Part shown: positions 1 to 5,606 of the stretch, in pieces | Layout of the letters: each line of letters starts with the position of its first letter | Position numbering within the stretch: position 1 is the stretch's first letter | DNA from: JBGSON01 sp041739085 | GTDB taxonomy: Bacteria > Patescibacteriota > Gracilibacteria > CAIRYL01 | DNA: 8,572 nt | Direction of reading: 5' to 3' | Assembly (NCBI GenBank): GCA_041739085.1 | Contig: JBGSON010000034.1 | Coordinates: 1 to 8,572 of the forward strand | Made by a program: the position numbers and the translations under genes | The notes under the pieces: model-generated | What the model saw: the letters and a program-made list of their open reading frames with translations, nothing else | The model's database searches: none | What the model was told of the DNA's origin: nothing

Positions 1-395
1 AATTGCAGAGCAAAGCGGATCATCTCCTCAAAATTTGAAGACCTCGTCTTTCCTTTTCCCACATTTCCGGGATTGATTCTATATTTATCAAGAGATTTCG
101 CGCATGCCGAGACTTCACGGAGGAGACGGTGTCCGGAGTAATGAAAATCACCGATGAGAGGGACATGAGGATATGTATCCGTCATGAGAGACTTGATCTC
201 CGGGATGGCTGACGCATCCTTCAGGTCCATGACAGAGACCCGGACGAGTTCTGCTCCGGCGTCTACGAGCTCTCCGATCTGAACGAAGGTCGCTTCTACA
301 TCTTCTGTCTTCGTGTTCGTCATGGACTGGATGGCGATCGGAGCATTCCCTCCGATAATAACATCGCCGACTTTGACAGGAATACTTTTTTTCAT
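1..395 (-). CDS. ispG: 4-hydroxy-3-methylbut-2-enyl diphosphate synthase, N-terminal part (cut by window edge)
   Basis: IspG (GcpE) converts methylerythritol cyclodiphosphate to HMBPP with a [4Fe-4S] cluster, the penultimate step of the MEP isoprenoid pathway in the cytoplasm. The first 131 residues are visible and match the N-terminal TIM barrel of the family: a VGDVIIGGNAPIAIQSMTNT stretch (residues 9-28), the AGAELVRVSV strand (47-56), VPLIGDFHYSGHRLL (78-92) and YRINPGNVGKG (105-115). The cluster-binding C-terminal domain lies outside the window. ATG at 393-395 begins MKKSIPVKVG, the usual position for this family. No convincing Shine-Dalgarno sequence precedes it (an AGAAG lies about 10 bases upstream). 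It diverges from efp, and a candidate promoter lies at 432-460. The family call is firm; only the remainder of the gene is unseen. Confidence 0.95.
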   Translation of the reverse strand, partial: MKKSIPVKVGDVIIGGNAPIAIQSMTNTKTEDVEATFVQIGELVDAGAELVRVSVMDLKDASAIPEIKSLMTDTYPHVPLIGDFHYSGHRLLREVSACAKSLDKYRINPGNVGKGKTRSSNFEEMIRFALQ

Positions 396-431
396 CGATA
401 CACACTTCTGAAAACATGATGCAGCGACACC

Positions 432-460
432 ATAGTAATTATTCATTGATTGGACTTCAA
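432..460 (-). promoter_or_regulatory. Candidate sigma70-type promoter of ispG
   Basis: On the minus strand TTGAAG (455-460) and TACTAT (432-437) are separated by 17 bp, close to the TTGACA/TATAAT consensus at the ideal spacing. Transcription would begin near 425, giving a leader of about 30 bases before the ATG at 395. It overlaps the candidate efp promoter on the other strand. Inferred from the sequence only. Confidence 0.45.
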
Positions 461-473
461 GCATACCTATTAT
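446..473 (+). promoter_or_regulatory. Candidate sigma70-type promoter of efp
   Basis: TTGATT (446-451) and TATTAT (468-473) are separated by 16 bp on the plus strand; the -10 box matches five of six consensus bases. Transcription would begin near 480 and leave a leader of about 70 bases before the efp ATG at 553. A second AT-rich box, TATATG at 531-536, lies only 16 bases before the ATG but lacks a good -35 partner. The promoter overlaps the opposing ispG promoter, so the two genes may compete for polymerase. Confidence 0.45.
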
Positions 474-552
474 GTGAACAAAAGATTTATACATACCTCT
501 ACTGTTCAACGGCCTCATTTTTCATTACAGTATATGCACTTTTTTCATTGTT

Positions 553-1107
553 ATGGATTCCCAAAAACTGAGGACCGGTTCACGGATCATTGTCGATGGC
601 GATCCCTATGTGGTCATGGATTATGCCTTTAAACAAGCGCCCAGAGCGGTGGGAAAGATGGTGGTGAAGATCAAGAATCTCCTCACCGGCGGAATGCACG
701 AAAAGACCTACAACTCAGGAGAAAATGTCCCCGATGCCGATATTTCTATTTCAGGGGCGCAATTCCTTTATGCAAACGGGAACACCTACACATTCATGGA
801 CATGGAATCATATGAACAATTCGAGTTTGACCGGAAAAAACTCGGCGACACTGCTCTCTATCTCACAGAAGGAGCAGAAGTAAAAGTCATGAACTGGAAC
901 GGTTCTCCCATCAATATTGAACCGCCAGCCACTGTGAAGCTGAAAGTGATGGAAACAGAGCCTGGGGTCCGGGGAGATACCGCGTCCGGAGGATCAAAAC
1001 CTGCAAAATTTGAAACGGGCCTTGTCGTTCAGGTTCCTTTCTTCATCAATGTCGATGATCTCATCGTCATCAACACTTTTTCCGGTGAATACAAAGAGAG
1101 AGCGTGA
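553..1107 (+). CDS. efp: Translation elongation factor P
   Basis: EF-P binds the ribosome between the P and E sites and speeds peptide bond formation at consecutive prolines. The 184-residue length and three-domain layout are normal: a KOW-like N-terminal domain (about 1-63), an OB domain (about 65-126) and a C-terminal OB domain (about 128-184) with the signature ETEPGVRGDTA (134-144) and the ending SGEYKER. Aligned to the Escherichia coli, Pseudomonas and Thermus proteins from memory, the modified loop residue (K34 or R32) corresponds to Arg31 in KQAPRAVGK (27-35), so this is an arginine-type EF-P with an unusual Ala-Pro before the arginine. No earP-like rhamnosyltransferase is present in the window. 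The start MDSQKLRTG matches the family N-terminus; a longer ORF opening at 450 is in another frame. No Shine-Dalgarno sequence is seen. It converges on the PilZ/HD gene with a 41-bp gap that holds no obvious terminator. Confidence 0.96.
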   Translation: MDSQKLRTGSRIIVDGDPYVVMDYAFKQAPRAVGKMVVKIKNLLTGGMHEKTYNSGENVPDADISISGAQFLYANGNTYTFMDMESYEQFEFDRKKLGDTALYLTEGAEVKVMNWNGSPINIEPPATVKLKVMETEPGVRGDTASGGSKPAKFETGLVVQVPFFINVDDLIVINTFSGEYKERA

Positions 1108-1148
1108 AGAAGACTATGCGGCATTCCTTATCCGGAAGACACTGACGA

Positions 1149-3218
1149 TCAGCCATTTCCTGCCAGGGAGATTTTCTCTTCTCCGGCAGAAGATTTTGGT
1201 TCAGTCATCACAAATCGAAGGTACTCCTCAGCAAAACGGTTCATGTTTTCGAGGGAGAATGTCTGGATCCACGTACTCCCAGCCCGGGGTCTCATCGTTA
1301 CGGAGATCGTCGTATCTTCATTCCTGGAAAGGATTTCAGATATGTCGGCAATGACTCCGACGATCCTCAGGATCTCTTCCCTCATGGGACGCCATTCGGG
1401 GTGATGGAAGAGATGGCGCGCGGTGGAGAGAGCAGGTGCGTTCCCATTGAGGATCTCAACGACGAGGAGAGTGAGGCGCGTCTTCATCTCATTATCCGTG
1501 TCTTCACTTTCCATATCCGGAAATATCGAGACAGGTATGGAGGAGCCCTCTTCAGAGAGGTGAGAACGAAGTGTCCGGAGAATGCAGGCTTTCTCCATGG
1601 AGAGACGGTCGCTCACATAATTTCTCCCTTCTTTGGAAAAGCTATTCCTGTTCCTATGTTTCCCCGCATCATCAATATCAAGGACCTGGAGAGTAGCGAT
1701 CATTTTGATGATCTCATGCTTTGCTTCTTCACGTAGCTCGGGGTTCCCGGGTACAAGTTTATCCAGTAATTCTTCCAGATCAGTCCCATGTTTTTCAGAA
1801 GCGAGATGCGTTTCACCTTGATTCAGAGGCTGGTGATGAAAACTGACAGCGGTCGCTGCCACAAGAGCAACGTGGTCGGGAAGTACCCTCTTCAGAGTCC
1901 GTTTCAGAATATATTGTCCGATGAGATTGTGGCTCTGGAGCGTAGCTTTCTCTTGAGATCCCGGAGGATAGAGACCGCCTTTTGTCAGTTTAATGATTGC
2001 CGCCTTCCCGATATCATGGAGTGAGGATGCGACGACAGCTGCTACCTGGGTGACTCCCTGAAACCGGCGGGATTCAAAAACTTCAGTTGCAACATTCACA
2101 AGGTCTGAAGCAAGTTCAGGATCGTTGAGAGAGATAAGGATGAGGATCCTCCTCATCTCATTCGTGAGATCACTTTGTTTTTCCTTCATCTGAGAAAGCG
2201 ATTCATGGCCCTGGGGATTCTGTTCCATGACCTTCCTCAAGGGATCATGCTCCTGTGGAGTCGAGACATCAATTCGGGAGAGACGTTTGGTCAAATTGCC
2301 GATACGGCTGATGACCTCATGGAATTCGTGACCTAGCGTTGCGATATAATCAGAGCCATGGATGCTCTTGAGCAGTAATCCGAGTTCTTTCTCGCTTGCA
2401 ATAGCAATCCGGTCAAGAATAGCAACAGAATCAAAGTGAAGGAGAATGCCATCTTTGCTTCCGGTTATGAGTTCTGTAAAACGATCGATGTATTCGAGGA
2501 GAATCCTATTATATTCTATGACAGAAGAAGATGGATTCAATTCTTTCGGAAAAACCGGCAAAGTCTCACGGAAGAGACAGAAGTTTTTTAGTTGAGGGGT
2601 GAAATGAGAATATTCAAGACGGAGAGGTCTTGGATGCGGCTTTCCGCCTTCAAAAACGGTAAACCCCTCAGGTATAGTACGGAAAGGTGGTGGTTGATGA
2701 AGATCGACATCGCTCGCTCCATTACAATCCACAGAATCCATGCCGAATCCATCCGGAGAAATAAGACCGGCAGTGGCCATCCATTCCTGCATGTGACGCA
2801 CGGATTCTTCTTCCAGTTGAATAGCGGCGCCATTCGCACCATCGATTCTCAAGATCCTTGCGGAAAGAACAGCAGGGGACACGATTTCATCATCCCCCCC
2901 CATAAGCGAGACTTCAACCGATTGTCCAGGAATCAAAGGCGTCTCCGAGAGTTCTGAATCATTGAATGCAAAGAAAATCCCTCCGCGGGAAACATTCGTG
3001 ATGGTGCCTGGTGTTTCAGCTCCGTTTTGTTTATCTCGCACGACGCCCGGCCTCAAAATGTCAAATCTTTCAAACCTTCTTCGGATCGGGGGAGTCGATG
3101 CAGATAAGGCTCTATTCAGAGGCACCTCTCCTTCATGCGAAGGAGTAGCCGGGTTTTCTTCTCTTCCCGCAGTCTCGGAAACGGGGCCTGTTGCGAGCAT
3201 TTGCTCTCTCGGACTCAT
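1149..3218 (-). CDS. PilZ domain protein with degenerate HD-GYP domain (c-di-GMP related)
   Basis: A 689-residue soluble protein with no visible signal peptide or membrane segment. A PilZ domain occupies about 44-140, with both cyclic-di-GMP motifs: RxxxR as R47-R51 in IRRRFERF, and NxSxxG as N75-S77-G80 in NVSRGG. A helical region (about 230-315) with DYIATLGHEFHEVI (290-303) resembles the segment that precedes HD-GYP domains; a charged insert (about 315-380) follows. The HD core has H401-D402 in SLHDIGKAA, H430 in QSHNLIG, H461-H462 and LDIDDAGKHRN (513-523), matching the order of HD-GYP metal ligands and the DxxDA motif. The GYP element after the double histidine is missing (HHQPLNQGE). 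The last 100 residues are unassigned. It may be a c-di-GMP phosphodiesterase, or a sensor that has lost catalysis; no experimental function is implied. ATG at 3216-3218 is used; a second ATG is at codon 7. No Shine-Dalgarno sequence. A G8 tract lies inside the PilZ coding region. Confidence 0.85.
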   Translation of the reverse strand: MSPREQMLATGPVSETAGREENPATPSHEGEVPLNRALSASTPPIRRRFERFDILRPGVVRDKQNGAETPGTITNVSRGGIFFAFNDSELSETPLIPGQSVEVSLMGGDDEIVSPAVLSARILRIDGANGAAIQLEEESVRHMQEWMATAGLISPDGFGMDSVDCNGASDVDLHQPPPFRTIPEGFTVFEGGKPHPRPLRLEYSHFTPQLKNFCLFRETLPVFPKELNPSSSVIEYNRILLEYIDRFTELITGSKDGILLHFDSVAILDRIAIASEKELGLLLKSIHGSDYIATLGHEFHEVISRIGNLTKRLSRIDVSTPQEHDPLRKVMEQNPQGHESLSQMKEKQSDLTNEMRRILILISLNDPELASDLVNVATEVFESRRFQGVTQVAAVVASSLHDIGKAAIIKLTKGGLYPPGSQEKATLQSHNLIGQYILKRTLKRVLPDHVALVAATAVSFHHQPLNQGETHLASEKHGTDLEELLDKLVPGNPELREEAKHEIIKMIATLQVLDIDDAGKHRNRNSFSKEGRNYVSDRLSMEKACILRTLRSHLSEEGSSIPVSIFPDMESEDTDNEMKTRLTLLVVEILNGNAPALSTARHLFHHPEWRPMREEILRIVGVIADISEILSRNEDTTISVTMRPRAGSTWIQTFSLENMNRFAEEYLRFVMTEPKSSAGEEKISLAGNG
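2894..2901. repeat. Mononucleotide tract C8/G8 inside the PilZ coding region
   Basis: Eight consecutive C on the plus strand, read as ATG GGG GGG GAT on the coding strand (residues 106-109, Met-Gly-Gly-Asp, in the PilZ domain). Gain or loss of one base would frameshift the protein before the HD domain. It is a possible slippage site; sequencing error is the other concern. Confidence 0.9.
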
Positions 3219-3270
3219 AGTAAACGGAAAACAGTCGCGAGTTTTTCATAAAGGGAAAATTCTGAAAAGG

Positions 3271-3287
3271 ACGGGTTCATAACCCGT
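3271..3287 (-). repeat. Perfect inverted repeat, possible leader hairpin, terminator or operator
   Basis: ACGGGTT, three bases, then AACCCGT: a 7-bp stem with a 3-base loop. Read on the minus strand it is followed by CCTTTTC, so it could be a weak intrinsic terminator for pbpC; it also sits 53 bases upstream of the PilZ/HD start codon and could be a regulator site or leader hairpin. The T tract is short, which weakens the terminator reading. Confidence 0.5.
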
Positions 3288-3346
3288 TCATGGAGTTCTC
3301 TCCTATGTGAAACGAGAAAATAGTCAGGTGCGGATGTCAATTATCA

Positions 3347-3366
3347 GGTTCATCCAGTGATGAACC
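3347..3366. repeat. Perfect inverted repeat with 4-base loop
   Basis: GGTTCATC, CAGT, GATGAACC: an 8-bp perfect stem with a 4-base loop, extendable by CA/TG if one C is bulged. It is not followed by a T tract on either strand, so an operator or RNA hairpin is more likely than an intrinsic terminator. It shares its arm sequence GGTTCAT with the repeat at 3271-3287. Confidence 0.5.
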
Positions 3367-3453
3367 CTGCGAACACCGAAAAACCATGGAATATTCAAAC
3401 AAGAATGCCGGGCAACACGAGATCTGCACAAAAACCTCAAATCTCTTTTTCGA

Positions 3454-5547
3454 TTATCGGATCTCAATCTCTATGGATTTCGAGCGTCCGGATCCATCGA
3501 CTCCTACAATCTCATGACTTCCGATGACCGGGATCCAGAAAATGCTCTGGCCGCTCCCGACCAGATCCCCGTCCACAAACCATTCCGCTCTCCCGCTCGC
3601 GGAGAAACGGATTTTTTGCGTCTCCCTCGGCATTTCTGACGTGAGAATAAACCTCTGGCCTGAAATCGGGGTGAGGATCCGGAATGTATCCGAATCGGTA
3701 GGAATCGGTTGAGATGGTCCGGATACTTCGGGATCATTTCCTCTGCAGAATTCGTCGAGGACGAACTTTTTTATTATCGGTTCGTTTTGCATGAGTTCAT
3801 CCATGATCGCTGCAAAAAGCGGAGCTGCTCCAGTGATCCCGGAAACGTCTTTCATCGGAGATCCGTCGGCGTTGCCGACCCAGACGAGGATTCCATATTT
3901 CTCAGAGAACCCCACAGTCCAGTTATCACGGAAGTTCCTCGTAGTGCCGGTTTTCGCTGCGACTGCATAGGGAAAGTCCAATGGATTCTCTGTTCCGAAT
4001 GAATTGATGCGGGCGGTCTCATCACTCAGAATATCTACGAGCTCAAAGACATTTGAGCAGGAAGCGACCGGAGCCTCACTCGCTTCAGAATATGAAGAGG
4101 AAGGGAGGAAATGAAATCGCACCGGTCGCCCTCCGCTCGCGAGAATCCCGTATGCTCTCGCCAGTTCAAGAGGTGAAATGGGGAAACTTCCGAGCGCAGA
4201 AGAGAGGCCATAATCTCCGGATTCTGCTTCGCCGACAGAGATACCAAAGTTCCTGAGAAACGTGTAGAAGGAATCGTCTCCGAGTTCGGCGAGCAGTTTT
4301 ACCGCGGGGATATTCCTGCTTTCTCCGAGCGCCTCCCGGATGGTGATCTCACCTCTGAACTCGAGATCATAGTTCTGGGGTTCGTAGAAGAAAGATCCCG
4401 ATGTCTCAAACCCGCTCGGATCATCATAGACGAGCGTTTCTCCCGTCCAGCCAAATCGTTCAAACGCGAGGAGATAAAGGAATGGTTTCAATGTGCTCCC
4501 TACAGATCGCTCTGAGCTCAAAACATCGACCTCCCCGGAATGCCCTTTATCCTGAAAATCCGAATTACCGATATACGCCAGGATCTCTCCGGTGGAAGTA
4601 TCCCAGACAAGAACCGCAGCGTTGTTGATTTCATTAAGCTTCAGCCTTTTCAGATGGACTAAAACGAGATTCTGGACTTGCATCTGGATATCACGGTCAA
4701 TGGAGGTACGGATCTGAGTTTCTCCTTTTTCGATGGATGATCTCACCGCATTCAAATTGTGAAGAAAGACGATAAAATGGGGTGCGATGGGATCATCCCC
4801 TTCAGAAGTGAGGACGAGTGATTCAGCGAGCGCTCTTTCTGATTCTGGAGATGCGATGAATCCCTCCTCTTCCATGCGCCTCAAGATGTATTCCTGGCGG
4901 GATTTTGCGGAATCAAAATTCCGGAAGGGATGGAATCTTTCCGGAGATTGGGGGATTCCCGCAAGAAAGGCAGATTCCGCGAGGTCGAGCATCCCTGCAC
5001 TTTTTCCGAAAATTTCCTCCGCAGCCGCTCCGACTCCGATGATGTTCCCGCCAAAACTCACCCGGTTGAGCCAGAGTTCTAAAATCTCGCTTTTTGACAG
5101 ATGCTTTTCGAGACGGAGCGCAAAGAGAGATTCCATGATCTTTGCCTTCAGCGTTCTCTCCGGAAGGTGATAATAATTTCGGGCGACCTGCTGGGTGATC
5201 GTTGACCCCCCTGAGACGACTTTTCCGAGAAGCAGATTGTCTTTTATCGCCCTGAGTGTCGCGAGGACGTCGATCCCATGATGATGGAAAAAATTGCGGT
5301 CTTCCGCTGCTATGACCGCATCGATGAGATCGGGAGAAACTCCCTCCATCCCGATATCGATTTTCTTCATCTCCTCCTGTGAGAGGGAGATCTCGAGCAC
5401 ATTGCCATTTCGGTCGGTAAACATAATACTTCCATCATCCCGGTAAAAATCCTGGGGAAGAGGAAGCGAGAGGAAGATCCATATGAACCAGAAGGGGATC
5501 GAGAGAAAGAGACAGAGCCCAGAAAGAATAATTGACAAATACTTCAA
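3454..5547 (-). CDS. pbpC: Penicillin-binding protein 1C (bifunctional transglycosylase/transpeptidase)
   Basis: A membrane-anchored class A PBP that polymerises lipid II and cross-links peptidoglycan outside the membrane. In order: a hydrophobic anchor (about 4-30); GT51 transglycosylase (about 60-235) with catalytic E82 in AEDRNFFHHHG, GGSTITQQVAR (113-123), E139 in KAKIMESLFALRLE and LNRVSFGGNIIG (160-171); transpeptidase (about 300-590) with the nucleophile S351 in GSTLKPF (SxxK), SRN at 410-412 (SxN) and KTGTT at 532-536; then a C-terminal domain (about 621-697) of the BiPBP_C type, diagnostic of PBP1C. All catalytic residues are present; 697 residues is slightly shorter than E. coli PbpC (about 770). 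The start is TTG at 5545-5547: an in-frame TGA lies three codons upstream and the next ATG (codon 42) would remove the anchor. No Shine-Dalgarno sequence is visible. The alpha2-macroglobulin gene that often accompanies pbpC is not here. It diverges from the DHH gene across 59 bp. Confidence 0.93.
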   Translation of the reverse strand: MKYLSIILSGLCLFLSIPFWFIWIFLSLPLPQDFYRDDGSIMFTDRNGNVLEISLSQEEMKKIDIGMEGVSPDLIDAVIAAEDRNFFHHHGIDVLATLRAIKDNLLLGKVVSGGSTITQQVARNYYHLPERTLKAKIMESLFALRLEKHLSKSEILELWLNRVSFGGNIIGVGAAAEEIFGKSAGMLDLAESAFLAGIPQSPERFHPFRNFDSAKSRQEYILRRMEEEGFIASPESERALAESLVLTSEGDDPIAPHFIVFLHNLNAVRSSIEKGETQIRTSIDRDIQMQVQNLVLVHLKRLKLNEINNAAVLVWDTSTGEILAYIGNSDFQDKGHSGEVDVLSSERSVGSTLKPFLYLLAFERFGWTGETLVYDDPSGFETSGSFFYEPQNYDLEFRGEITIREALGESRNIPAVKLLAELGDDSFYTFLRNFGISVGEAESGDYGLSSALGSFPISPLELARAYGILASGGRPVRFHFLPSSSYSEASEAPVASCSNVFELVDILSDETARINSFGTENPLDFPYAVAAKTGTTRNFRDNWTVGFSEKYGILVWVGNADGSPMKDVSGITGAAPLFAAIMDELMQNEPIIKKFVLDEFCRGNDPEVSGPSQPIPTDSDTFRILTPISGQRFILTSEMPRETQKIRFSASGRAEWFVDGDLVGSGQSIFWIPVIGSHEIVGVDGSGRSKSIEIEIR

Positions 5548-5560
5548 TGTGTGTCAAAAT
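5532..5560 (+). promoter_or_regulatory. Candidate promoter of the DHH gene, upstream choice
   Basis: A consensus TTGACA (5532-5537) is followed after 17 bp by CAAAAT (5555-5560), which matches four of six -10 bases. Transcription would begin near 5567 and give a leader of about 40 bases. The -35 box lies inside the first codons of the divergent pbpC gene. TGTCAA at 5552-5557 forms an inverted repeat with it (14 bp between arms), so the site might also bind a regulator. Confidence 0.4.
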
Positions 5561-5589
5561 GATTAGAAAACTTCAGTGAGATTTTTGCT

Positions 5590-5595
5590 TATATT
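5590..5595 (+). promoter_or_regulatory. Candidate -10 box just before the DHH start (near-leaderless)
   Basis: TATATT at 5590-5595 ends 11 bases before the ATG at 5607. If used as a -10 box, the transcript would start about 0-5 bases from the start codon. No good -35 box is found at 16-18 bp upstream. This competes with the promoter at 5532-5560. Confidence 0.3.
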
Positions 5596-5606
5596 TTCAC
5601 TATTCG

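Larger units (their letters stand above)
3219..3453. other. Intergenic region between pbpC and the PilZ/HD gene
   Basis: This 235-bp stretch has no supported gene on either strand. It contains two perfect inverted repeats (3271-3287 and 3347-3366) that share the word GGTTCAT, and, read on the minus strand, a consensus TTGACA at 3335-3340. No good -10 box follows that -35 at 16-18 bp (TCTCGT is the best at 17), so a promoter for the PilZ/HD gene is only suspected. No clean GC-rich hairpin with a long T tract follows the pbpC stop. The distance suggests that pbpC and the PilZ/HD gene are transcribed separately. Confidence 0.6.

Noticed and set aside
450..632. Plus-strand ORF of 60 codons opening upstream of efp
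   Set aside because: It is in a different frame from efp, overlaps its start, and its product has no family features; the efp start at 553 fits the family N-terminus.
3454..5547. pbpC as a truncated or inactive PBP
   Set aside because: The transglycosylase glutamates and the SxxK, SxN and KTG motifs are all present, and the C-terminal domain is complete.
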